Assembly (NCBI GenBank): GCA_021781255.1
Contig: JAJXXG010000420.1
Coordinates: 1 to 13,030 of the forward strand
Length of the DNA stretch: 13,030 bases
Direction of reading: 5' to 3'
Source of the DNA: Acidobacteriota bacterium
Lineage (GTDB): Bacteria > Acidobacteriota > Terriglobia > Terriglobales > Acidobacteriaceae
A program made the position numbers and the translations under genes. The first letter of the stretch is position 1; every line of letters begins with the position of its first letter. Below are positions 1 to 6,649 of the stretch, one piece after another. The notes below the pieces were generated by a model that did not search any database, was not told the DNA's origin, and saw nothing but the letters and a program-made list of their open reading frames with translations.

Positions 1-1943
1 CCGATCTGGCCGGGATCGCAGGCTTCGTGGCGGTTACAGGGGCAGCTTTCGCGCTCGTCTGGTCGGTCTTTACTAACGATTTCTCTATCACTTACATCCT
101 TGAGCACTCCAACCGCGCACTGCCCATCGCCTACAAGTTTGCGGCGCTTTGGAGCGGCCAGGAGGGTTCGCTGCTGCTGTGGGCGTGGCTGCTGGGAACC
201 TTCGGCTTTGTGCTGCGGCTGCGGCATAAGACGGATGTGAGGCTCTACGCCTACGCGGGAACCATTCTGGCGGGGGTGCAGGTATTCTTTCTGGCAGTCA
301 TCAACTTCGCCGCGCCGCCATTTGCTCTTCTGCCGGGATTTATCCCGGACGTGACCCAAATCCCACCTGACGGGAATGGGCTTAATCCCCTGCTTCAGTA
401 TCCGGAGATGGTGATTCACCCGCCGATGCTGTATTTGGGCTATGTGGGGTTCTCGGTCCCGTTCGCTTTTGCGTTGGGCGCGCTGATGATGCGCTATCCC
501 GGCGAGAAGTGGATCAGGATTACGCGCGTATGGACGCTGGTGACATGGCTATTCCTGACCGTCGGCATCTTTCTGGGCATGCACTGGGCCTATGCCGTGC
601 TGGGGTGGGGCGGCTATTGGGGATGGGACCCGGTGGAGAACGCGAGCTTTATGCCATGGCTGACTGGAACCGCGTTTTTGCACTCGGTAATGATGCAGGA
701 GCGAAGGGGCATGATGAAGAGCTGGAACGTGTGGCTCATCTTCTCCACGTTTCTGCTCACGCTGCTGGGCACGACGCTGACGCGCGGCGGCCTGGTGAGC
801 TCGGTACACGCCTTTGCACAGTCGTCCATTGGCACCTGGTTCATTGTTTTCATGGTCATTGTGCTGGCGGTGTGCATCTTCACCTACGTGCTGCAACATG
901 GCCACCTGCAGACCGAACACCATCTGGAATCTCTCGTGAGCCGCGAATCGAGCTTCCTGTTCAACAACCTGGTGCTGCTGACGGCCTGCTTTGTGATTTT
1001 GTGGGGAACGCTGTTCCCGATCATTTCAGAGTTTGTGGAAGGCAGCAAGGTGACGGTCGGCGCTCCGTTTTATAACCGCGTGGCCGTGCCTATCGGGCTG
1101 TTCCTGCTGTTTTTGACAGGGGTGGGGCCGCTGCTGCCGTGGCGGGCGACGTCGCTGAAGGCAATCAAAAGGAACTTCGTGTTGCCGGTGATCGCGTTGT
1201 GGGCGACGGTGATTGTTTGCCTGGTTGCAGGCGCGAATCCGTGGAAGGATGGCGTATTCGACCGGGGCAGTTTCTATGCAATGGTGGGATTTGCAATCGC
1301 GGCGGCTGTGCTGACGGCGATTACGTCCGAGTTCCTGCGCGGAGCCCGAGTAATCTCGCGGCAAACGGGGCGCAATCTTTTTGCCGCAATCTGGCTGCTT
1401 ACGCGGCGCAATGCGCGGCGCTACGGCGGCTACCTGATTCATATCGGGGGCGTGATTGTTGTGGTGGGGCTGTGCGGGTCGGCTTTCAATCGCAACGTCG
1501 AAAGCGAGATGGCGCTGAACAGCACGATACAGATCGGGCCCTACACGCTCGAGCAGGTTGGCGCGACGCAGGACTCGAATCTGAACTACAACTCAGAGTA
1601 CGCGATGTTGAACGTGTACAGGGGCGGCAAGAAACTGTTCCAGATGACGCCGGAGAAGCGCTTCTACCTGGCCAGCGGACAGCCGCAGACCATGGTCGCG
1701 ATTCACTCGGTTCCGGAGTGGGATCTGTACGTGGTGTATGAGGGCACGAATCCCGACACCGGCCAGCCGATCATCAAGGCGTTTCTGAACCCGCTGGTGG
1801 GGTGGATCTGGTTTGGGCTAGTGGTGATGACCTTCGGCACGTTTGTGGCTCTGGTTCCCAGCCTCACGCCCGCTACTGCCACTTTGCGCGTGCGGACGGC
1901 ACAGGCTGCATCCGTGGCTCCGGCGCTGAAGGGGGGCGACTGA
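1..1943 (+). CDS. ccmF: Cytochrome c heme lyase subunit CcmF (5' partial)
   Basis: CcmF is the large inner-membrane subunit of the System I heme lyase, which attaches heme to apocytochrome c in the periplasm. The frame is open to the window edge (first full codon at 3), so the GTG at 27 is not the real start. Numbered from that GTG, the tryptophan-rich WWD heme-handling motif (GWGGYWGWDPVENASFMPW) is at residues 193-211. Conserved histidines are H131 (HPPMLYLGYVG), H219, H261 (TRGGLVSSVHAF) and H472 (IHIGG). H131, H219 and H261 sit 42 residues below E. coli CcmF H173, H261 and H303, so about 34 N-terminal residues lie outside the window. Many hydrophobic segments are visible, the last near 595-615. 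The stop overlaps the ccmH start by one base (TGATG), which suggests translational coupling. Identification is very secure. Confidence 0.97.
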   Translation, partial: DLAGIAGFVAVTGAAFALVWSVFTNDFSITYILEHSNRALPIAYKFAALWSGQEGSLLLWAWLLGTFGFVLRLRHKTDVRLYAYAGTILAGVQVFFLAVINFAAPPFALLPGFIPDVTQIPPDGNGLNPLLQYPEMVIHPPMLYLGYVGFSVPFAFALGALMMRYPGEKWIRITRVWTLVTWLFLTVGIFLGMHWAYAVLGWGGYWGWDPVENASFMPWLTGTAFLHSVMMQERRGMMKSWNVWLIFSTFLLTLLGTTLTRGGLVSSVHAFAQSSIGTWFIVFMVIVLAVCIFTYVLQHGHLQTEHHLESLVSRESSFLFNNLVLLTACFVILWGTLFPIISEFVEGSKVTVGAPFYNRVAVPIGLFLLFLTGVGPLLPWRATSLKAIKRNFVLPVIALWATVIVCLVAGANPWKDGVFDRGSFYAMVGFAIAAAVLTAITSEFLRGARVISRQTGRNLFAAIWLLTRRNARRYGGYLIHIGGVIVVVGLCGSAFNRNVESEMALNSTIQIGPYTLEQVGATQDSNLNYNSEYAMLNVYRGGKKLFQMTPEKRFYLASGQPQTMVAIHSVPEWDLYVVYEGTNPDTGQPIIKAFLNPLVGWIWFGLVVMTFGTFVALVPSLTPATATLRVRTAQAASVAPALKGGD

Positions 1944-2455
1944 TGGCAACTTCGTTGCGTTTTACTTTTTGGACTAGATCTGTGGAAGTGATTGTCCTTG
2001 CCGTCGCCATCTGTTTCTCGCTCGGGGCCAACAGTCCAAGCGGCCGCCTGTACGACCTGGACCACCGCCTGATGTGCACCTGCGGATGCGCCCAAATTCT
2101 GGGTGAGTGCAACCATGTCGGCTGCACACAGTCAACGCAGGAACTGAGCGAATTAAGGACAGACATTGCGGCAGGCATGACCGATCAGCAGGTTCTCAGC
2201 GCCTTTGTCGCCAAGTATGGCGCGACGGTGCTGGCCGCACCCTCCGCACACGGCTTTGATCTGGTGGCGTGGATCGCTCCATTCGCTGTGTTTGCGGCGG
2301 CACTAATGGGGACGATTCTGCTCATTCGGCGTTGGGGAGGGTTAGGTGGAAAGCCCCAGGCGGCTGCAGCCACAGACCCTGCACTTCAGGACCCCGAGGA
2401 ACGTGAGCGGCTGGAGCGCATTCGCCGGGAAACCGCAAGCAACGGAGGATTTTAA
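1943..2455 (+). CDS. ccmH: Cytochrome c maturation protein CcmH, variant cysteine motif
   Basis: A 170-residue CcmH-type protein, expected to act as the thiol-handling partner of CcmF that prepares apocytochrome c cysteines for heme attachment. It has an N-terminal hydrophobic segment (about 14-30), a periplasmic helical domain with the family pattern LSELRTDIAAGMTDQQVLSA and FVAKYGATVLAAP (about 68-100), a second membrane segment (about 107-128) and a charged tail. The usual LRCxxC motif is replaced by LMCTCGC (C45, C47, C49), followed by C56 and C61 (ECNHVGC). The frame stays open further upstream to 1802, but that stretch lies inside ccmF. The ATG at 1943 overlaps the ccmF stop and follows a GGGGGG purine run, so it is the likely start. 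Family membership is secure; how the altered cysteine cluster works is not known from the sequence. Confidence 0.9.
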   Translation: MATSLRFTFWTRSVEVIVLAVAICFSLGANSPSGRLYDLDHRLMCTCGCAQILGECNHVGCTQSTQELSELRTDIAAGMTDQQVLSAFVAKYGATVLAAPSAHGFDLVAWIAPFAVFAAALMGTILLIRRWGGLGGKPQAAAATDPALQDPEERERLERIRRETASNGGF

Positions 2456-2457
2456 CA

Positions 2458-2736
2458 ATGACGGAAACCATGGGCCTGATTGAGGGGCTGATTCTCCTGT
2501 TTGCGCTGGTACTTTACACCTTTTGGCCGGAGAACGGATTTGCCAGCCAGAGAGAAAAGACGCGGCTGGATTACCTGCTGGAGCGCAAGGATCAGCTTTA
2601 CGAGAACCTGCGCGATTTAAACTTCGAGTTCAAGGCGGGCAAGTATCCTGAAGAGGATTTCGAGGCGCAGCGCGCACAGCTCGAACATGAGGCGGAACAG
2701 TTGCTGGCCGAAATCGACCACCTGCAGCAGGCGTAA
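2458..2736 (+). CDS. Small CcmI-like membrane-anchored coiled-coil protein
   Basis: A 92-residue protein with one N-terminal transmembrane helix (about 7-24), then a charged, coiled-coil-forming region (about 30-90). This layout and the pattern of a basic residue plus LxYLLExKDxLYxxLxxLxFEFxxGKxPEEDFE resemble the N-terminal segment of CcmI (CycH), the subunit that presents apocytochrome to the CcmF/CcmH lyase. The TPR domain of full-length CcmI is absent. It starts 2 nt after the ccmH stop, with GGAGG at 2444-2448 nine bases before the ATG, and so belongs to the ccm operon. A role as a short CcmI equivalent or as a scaffold for the lyase is inference from position and shape. Its helical motif recurs in the tail of the next gene's product. 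Confidence 0.75.
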   Translation: MTETMGLIEGLILLFALVLYTFWPENGFASQREKTRLDYLLERKDQLYENLRDLNFEFKAGKYPEEDFEAQRAQLEHEAEQLLAEIDHLQQA

Positions 2737-2770
2737 AGACAGAGATCAGAGAACAGAGATCACAACCTGG

Positions 2771-2786
2771 AAATCAGAGGTCAGGG
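2771..2786 (+). repeat. Intergenic ATCAG/GGTCAGG repeat, copy 1
   Basis: AAATCAGAGGTCAGGG in the gap after the CcmI-like gene. It differs from copy 2 (4105-4120) at 2 of 16 positions. Just before it, ACAGAGATCA occurs twice (2739-2748 and 2753-2762). The stretch looks like a degenerate ATCAG-type repeat placed after a stop codon. Confidence 0.6.
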
Positions 2787-2838
2787 CCTGTTCTCAAACA
2801 ACATTGAAAAATGTACGACGATGGGAAGACGAAACGAA

Positions 2839-4104
2839 ATGAAATTGAAACGAATTGCAGGAATTCTGGCAACTGTTCTTCTCGCCGGCGCGCTGGCGCA
2901 GGCTGCCACCGTTACGGGGACCGTGACCAATAAGACCACCGGCAAGACCGCCGCGGGCGATGCGGTGGAGTTGATGGAGCCGATGGCGGGTATGAGCGAA
3001 GTGGGCAGCGCAACCACAGACGCTAGGGGGCACTATTCGCTGAATGCGCCCGGCAACGTTCCCTACCTGATTCGGGTGACGCACCAGGGAGCCGATTACT
3101 TTGTCTCCGCGCCGCAAGGCGGCGGGCAGGCCGACATCTCAGTCTATGATGTGGCGCCCAAGGTCGATGGAGTCTCCATTGATGAGCACGTGATTGGATT
3201 TGAGGCCGAAAACGGAGAGCTGCACGTTGTGGAGAGTTATACGGTGCACAACGCCAGCGCGCCGCCGCGCACACAATGGAGCAAGAAATCCTTTGAGATC
3301 ATTTTGCCTTCTGACGCCACGCTGGGCGACTGCTCGGCCCAGCGGCCGGGCACAGGCACGCTGCCGACCACGGTGAAGCTCAATCCCGATGGACCGAAAG
3401 GCCACTACTCCTTCAACTTTCCTATCCAGCCCGATGAGGGTGGCAAGGGCACGCTCTTTCGCGTCGAATATCAGGTGCCGTACAGCAGCGGGAAATACGT
3501 CTTCCACGCGATGGTGACGCTGCCTGTAACTGCCGAGTGGGTGGTGCTGCCAAAATCGATGACGTTTACCGGCGGCAGCGAGGCGGGTTTCGAGTCGTCT
3601 CCGCAAGACCCCAGCATGCAGACGTTTATGACGCGGAATGCCGTTCCCGGCAAAGCGATCGATTTCACAGTCTCCGGCACAGGATCGTTTCCGCGCGAGG
3701 ATCAAACTGCGCAAGGCAACGCGGGCGATAATGCCGGGCAGGGCAATCAGCCAGGCGGCGGCATTGGCGCGCCCATCAATACGCCTGACCCGCTGTCGAA
3801 GTACAAATGGTGGATTCTGGGCGGACTGGCCTTGCTGCTGGCAGCCGCGGCGGCATTTCTGCTGCGCAAGCCGGCGACGGCGGCAGCAATAGCACCGGCC
3901 GGAGGGGGCTCGGTGTCTGTTCCTGCGGTCGATAAACCGCCTTTTGCTGCGGGAACTAAGAACACCGTGCTGCTGAACGCGCTCAAAGAGGAACTGTTCG
4001 CGCTGGAGAGCGAAAAGATCGCAGGCACGCTGCCGCCGAACGAATACGCTGTGCAAAAAGCAGCGCTGGAAACGGTGCTGAAGCGGGCGTTGAAGAGAAG
4101 CTAG
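2839..4104 (+). CDS. Exported single-pass protein with carboxypeptidase-regulatory-like domain
   Basis: No specific function is recognised. The 421-residue product has a signal peptide (MKLKRIAG, a hydrophobic core, then ALAQA before ATV). A carboxypeptidase-regulatory/CNA-B-like beta domain follows at about residues 25-105 (VTGTVTNKTTGK, DARGHYSLNAP, YLIRVTHQGADYFV). Next come a second beta-rich extracytoplasmic region (about 105-285), a Gly/Gln/Asn-rich linker (about 288-318), one transmembrane helix (about 323-343) and a cytosolic helical tail (about 374-421). The tail motif AGTLPPNEYAVQKAALE matches the motif in the CcmI-like protein just upstream. The ATG at 2839 was chosen because GGGAAG (2824-2829) lies nine bases before it and a clean signal peptide starts there; the ATG at 2821 would add six residues and has no clear ribosome binding site. 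It sits 102 nt after the ccm genes, so a role in periplasmic cytochrome assembly is possible but unproven. Confidence 0.8.
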   Translation: MKLKRIAGILATVLLAGALAQAATVTGTVTNKTTGKTAAGDAVELMEPMAGMSEVGSATTDARGHYSLNAPGNVPYLIRVTHQGADYFVSAPQGGGQADISVYDVAPKVDGVSIDEHVIGFEAENGELHVVESYTVHNASAPPRTQWSKKSFEIILPSDATLGDCSAQRPGTGTLPTTVKLNPDGPKGHYSFNFPIQPDEGGKGTLFRVEYQVPYSSGKYVFHAMVTLPVTAEWVVLPKSMTFTGGSEAGFESSPQDPSMQTFMTRNAVPGKAIDFTVSGTGSFPREDQTAQGNAGDNAGQGNQPGGGIGAPINTPDPLSKYKWWILGGLALLLAAAAAFLLRKPATAAAIAPAGGGSVSVPAVDKPPFAAGTKNTVLLNALKEELFALESEKIAGTLPPNEYAVQKAALETVLKRALKRS

Positions 4105-4120
4105 AAATCAGGGGTCAGGT
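4105..4120 (+). repeat. Intergenic ATCAG/GGTCAGG repeat, copy 2
   Basis: AAATCAGGGGTCAGGT begins at the first base after the stop codon of the exported-protein gene. It matches copy 1 at 14 of 16 bases and copy 3 at 13 of 16. Confidence 0.6.
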
Positions 4121-4125
4121 TTCAC

Positions 4126-4164
4126 GGATCAGAAGCTTGCCGTGCGACAGCTCTTTGCTGATCC
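4126..4164 (+). terminator. Possible stem-loop between exported-protein gene and DUF4149 gene
   Basis: GGATCAG (4126-4132) is perfectly complementary to CTGATCC (4158-4164) across a 25-base loop. There is no T-tract after it, so intrinsic termination is doubtful. The right arm is part of the 22-base element shared with the ychF upstream region. Confidence 0.3.
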
Positions 4165-4179
4165 CTGTTCTAGTATCCT
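4158..4179 (+). promoter_or_regulatory. Shared 22-base upstream element with TATCCT -10, leaderless DUF4149 gene
   Basis: CTGATCCCTG, five bases, then GTATCCT. It is identical to the element at 4709-4730 at 18 of 22 positions and has the same internal spacing. TATCCT (4174-4179) ends six bases before the ATG at 4186, the distance expected for a -10 box of a leaderless transcript. No convincing -35 hexamer is seen. Confidence 0.5.
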
Positions 4180-4185
4180 TCCTCC

Positions 4186-4677
4186 ATGAAGACTCTTCTT
4201 CGCACGCTGCTTGCTCTCGCGCTCATCGTCTGGCTGGGCGCAGAGATATTCTTCCCCATCGTTGCGGCCATCACGTTCAACACTCTGCACCCAGACACTC
4301 ACACCGCCGGCACGATCGTAGGCCGGTTGATCCGCATTTTGCACGGGATGGGATTGGTCTCGGGAATGGTGGCGCTGGCGGTTCTGGCGCTGGCTCCGGC
4401 ATGGGGAATCTACAGGCCGCGCGCGGTGCTGGCGCCCATGGTGCTGGTGGTGCTGATGCTGGCGGGCACCGCCTATTCGCAGTTCGGCATCATTCCCGCC
4501 ATGGAGCGCGATCGCATTACGGCGGGAGGCGCAATCGACACCACCGACCCCGCGAACCCCACGACGGCTCACTTCAACAAGCTGCACAACCGCAGCGAGC
4601 GAGTGGAGGAGGCGATTCTGCTGCTGGGACTGGCAACCGTGGTGCTGGTAGCGTGGGCGGAATCGGCGCTGCCTTGA
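4186..4677 (+). CDS. DUF4149 family membrane protein
   Basis: A 163-residue integral membrane protein with four predicted hydrophobic segments (about 5-30, 52-72, 80-104 and 140-160). It fits the DUF4149/TMEM205-like pattern: WLGAEIFFPIVAAITF near the N-terminus, AGTIVGRLIRILHGMG at about 41-56, and a short sequence ending in a conserved Pro and acidic/basic residues after TM3 (SQFGIIPAMERDR). The loop around 108-140 is polar and ends in HNRSERVEE before the last helix. The biochemical role of this family is not established. The ATG lies only six bases after a TATCCT -10-like hexamer and has no purine-rich ribosome binding site, so it is probably translated from a leaderless mRNA. It is unrelated in function to its neighbours as far as can be seen. 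Confidence 0.82.
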   Translation: MKTLLRTLLALALIVWLGAEIFFPIVAAITFNTLHPDTHTAGTIVGRLIRILHGMGLVSGMVALAVLALAPAWGIYRPRAVLAPMVLVVLMLAGTAYSQFGIIPAMERDRITAGGAIDTTDPANPTTAHFNKLHNRSERVEEAILLLGLATVVLVAWAESALP

Positions 4678-4708
4678 CGACCGAAGCCGTTGCTCAGGCA
4701 ACCGAGTT

Positions 4709-4730
4709 CTGATCCCTGCTCCTGTATCAT
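4709..4730 (+). promoter_or_regulatory. Shared 22-base upstream element with TATCAT -10 before ychF
   Basis: CTGATCCCTG, five bases, then GTATCAT, the second copy of the element at 4158-4179. If TATCAT (4725-4730) is the -10 box, the ychF leader would be about 48 nt, and the ATG at 4785 is then served by GGAA at 4776-4779. No clear -35 box. Confidence 0.45.
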
Positions 4731-4784
4731 CGTAGAGGCCCGAATGAATGACGATCTCTCTGTAAGGGCCACGATGGAACGATC

Positions 4785-5870
4785 ATGAAAACCGGAATTA
4801 TCGGCCTGCCGCAGGTGGGCAAGACGTCGCTTTTTAGAATTCTGACCAAAGCCAAGATTGACGAGCATGGGCGCTCGAATCCACGCGAGGCGCACCTTGG
4901 CGTCGCGCGTGTGCCCGACGAACGGCTGGACAAGCTGTCGGCGCTCTATTCGCCGAAAAAAACCACATACGCCTCGGTGGAATTTGTGGACGTGGCGGCT
5001 ATTGGGCAGGAGGCGCTGAAGGAGACGGCGTTCCTAACCAACCTGCGCAACGTGGACGCGCTGATTCATGTGCTGCGCGCCTTTGAAGACGAGGCGATTG
5101 CGCACGATGGGCCGATCGATCCGCTGCGGGATGCGAAGAGCGTCGAGTTCGACCTGATGGTGAGCGACCTGACGCAGGTGGAAAAGCGGCTGGAACGCGT
5201 AGAAAAGGACTTGAAGAAGCAGCGCAGCAGCGAGTTGGAACGGGAACATGCGCTGCTGTTGCGGTCAAAGGAGTCCCTTGAGAAGGAAATTCCGCTGCGC
5301 GAACTGGAGATGACGCCGGAAGAGAAAAGAATGATCAAAGGCTTTATGTTTTTGTCGCAAAAGCCTATTCTTTATGCACTTAATGTGAACGAGAGCACGA
5401 CGTTAGGCGCAGACCTGGAGGCGGCTGTAGGCCGCTTCAAGCTCGATGCGCTTGCACATCGTCCGAATGCCGGCGCAACCGCGATCTGCGGCAAGGTAGA
5501 GGCGGAGCTGGCGGAAATGGATGACCAGGAAGCAGCAGATTTCCTGGAGAGCTACGGTCTGAAGGAGAGCGGCCTGGTGCGGCTGATCCGCAAGAGCTAT
5601 GAGCTGCTGGGATTGATCAGCTTCTTTACCGCGGGCGAGGACGAGTGCCGCGCGTGGACGGTGCCAGTGGGCTCGAAGGCCCCGCAGGCGGCGGGCGCGA
5701 TCCACACCGACCTGGAGCATCATTTCATCCGCGCCGAAACCATTCGCTGGGATAACCTGCTGGCGGCCGGCTCCGAGGCGGCGGCGCGAGCCAAAGGTAC
5801 ACTGCGCCTGGAAGGCAAGGAATACGTGGTTCAGGACGGCGATGTGGTGCACATCCGGCACAGTGGGTAA
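4785..5870 (+). CDS. ychF: Divergent YchF/Ola1-type P-loop NTPase
   Basis: A 361-residue member of the Obg-related YchF family, whose characterised members hydrolyse ATP, bind ribosomes and respond to redox stress. The P-loop is GLPQVGKTS (7-15), where typical YchF has GLPNVGKST. The G4 element is NVNE (200-203), the NxxE form linked to ATP preference. A helical insertion rich in Glu, Lys and Arg (about 128-180) matches the coiled-coil domain. The C-terminal TGS/DUF933 domain (about 276-361) is well kept: FFTAGEDECRAWTVPVGSKAPQAAGAIHTDLEHHFIRAE and EGKEYVVQDGDVVHIRHS. The G3 region is unusual: DVAAIGQEALKE replaces the usual [14 protein letters not shown]. Length is close to E. coli YchF (363). 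GGAA at 4776-4779 precedes the ATG by five bases. It may be a divergent paralogue rather than the only YchF in the genome. Confidence 0.88.
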   Translation: MKTGIIGLPQVGKTSLFRILTKAKIDEHGRSNPREAHLGVARVPDERLDKLSALYSPKKTTYASVEFVDVAAIGQEALKETAFLTNLRNVDALIHVLRAFEDEAIAHDGPIDPLRDAKSVEFDLMVSDLTQVEKRLERVEKDLKKQRSSELEREHALLLRSKESLEKEIPLRELEMTPEEKRMIKGFMFLSQKPILYALNVNESTTLGADLEAAVGRFKLDALAHRPNAGATAICGKVEAELAEMDDQEAADFLESYGLKESGLVRLIRKSYELLGLISFFTAGEDECRAWTVPVGSKAPQAAGAIHTDLEHHFIRAETIRWDNLLAAGSEAAARAKGTLRLEGKEYVVQDGDVVHIRHSG

Positions 5871-5917
5871 GGTCGCCCAAACCCGCCAGGTCAGGAAACA
5901 CTTTAAGAAGTCGCCGG

Positions 5918-6649
5918 ATGAGGTTCGACGTGGATCTGTCAACGCTCTCAAATTCACTGAGAGACAAAATCAAATACCCTTCCGGGATGACGCCTATCGA
6001 AACGGGAATCCTGGGGAGTGGCTTCTATCCGGGTTGTCGCGGGTGCTCCCCGCCCCGGAGCCCTGTCGGGGGGCTGATGCTTTTGTGCCGCGACTTCGGC
6101 ACAAAGACCTACTACCAGAGTCTTATTGGCCTACCGCCCCGCGACGAGTTCGCGCTTCCTTGGCGGCACACCTGGGAGATTTACCTTTCACAGGGCGAAC
6201 CTTACTCTCTTTGCGACCTGCCGGTCTGGTGTACCAATTATTTGATGGGTGCACGCGATGATGGATTGGCAAAAGGAAATATCAAGGATCGTTTCCCTTT
6301 GTCCGCATGGCTTGCCTATGAGACTTCCTGCTGGGATTTTCTTCATCAGCAGGTCCTGCTGCAAAAGCCGCTCGTTATCGTGGTCTTCGGCGGTGACAAC
6401 CGATCCGATCTGTGCGTTGATGCCCGCCTGGGTGTGAGCTGGAATGAAGATCTTCGATACACATTTCGATTCTGCAGCAAGACACATTCCGCTGTGATAA
6501 CGTTTGAAAACCATCCGCACTCCTTGATCACACAAACTGCTAAGGAAGCTGCACGGCGTAATTTGAGACGAATCCGAGATCTCTATTTTGCAGAAGCCTC
6601 AAGAGTGACGAAGCGATCCGCAGAAGCTATGAGGAAGGCTCTTTGCTGA
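5918..6649 (+). CDS. Uracil-DNA-glycosylase-superfamily-like protein
   Basis: A 243-residue cytosolic protein resembling uncharacterised UDG-fold proteins. In order: GGLMLLCRDFGT (51-62), in the place of the first UDG motif; CTNYLMGAR (105-113), matching the FFTNxYMGLR pattern seen in these relatives; a short helix; QKPLVIVVFGG (149-159), the strand before the second substrate loop; and FENHPHSL (196-203), matching the C-terminal HPS motif. The C-terminus is helical and basic. DNA repair activity is inferred only from fold-level motifs. By hand count about 49% of 300 bases inside the gene (6241-6420, 6481-6600) are G or C, against about 60% or more in two 60-base lines of the next gene, which suggests later acquisition. 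The ATG at 5918 has a weak AAGAAG site. Its last 7 nt overlap the ZIP transporter gene. Confidence 0.65.
   Translation: MRFDVDLSTLSNSLRDKIKYPSGMTPIETGILGSGFYPGCRGCSPPRSPVGGLMLLCRDFGTKTYYQSLIGLPPRDEFALPWRHTWEIYLSQGEPYSLCDLPVWCTNYLMGARDDGLAKGNIKDRFPLSAWLAYETSCWDFLHQQVLLQKPLVIVVFGGDNRSDLCVDARLGVSWNEDLRYTFRFCSKTHSAVITFENHPHSLITQTAKEAARRNLRRIRDLYFAEASRVTKRSAEAMRKALC

Noticed and set aside
1802..1942. 47-codon N-terminal extension of ccmH
   Set aside because: It lies inside ccmF; the ATG at 1943 overlaps the ccmF stop and gives a normal CcmH N-terminus.
3139..4056. 305-codon open frame on the minus strand
   Set aside because: It is antisense to the exported-protein gene, Arg/His-rich and without recognisable domains; typical shadow in high-GC DNA.
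5403..5957. 184-codon minus-strand open frame across the ychF end
   Set aside because: Antisense to a clearly conserved TGS domain and has no recognisable motif.
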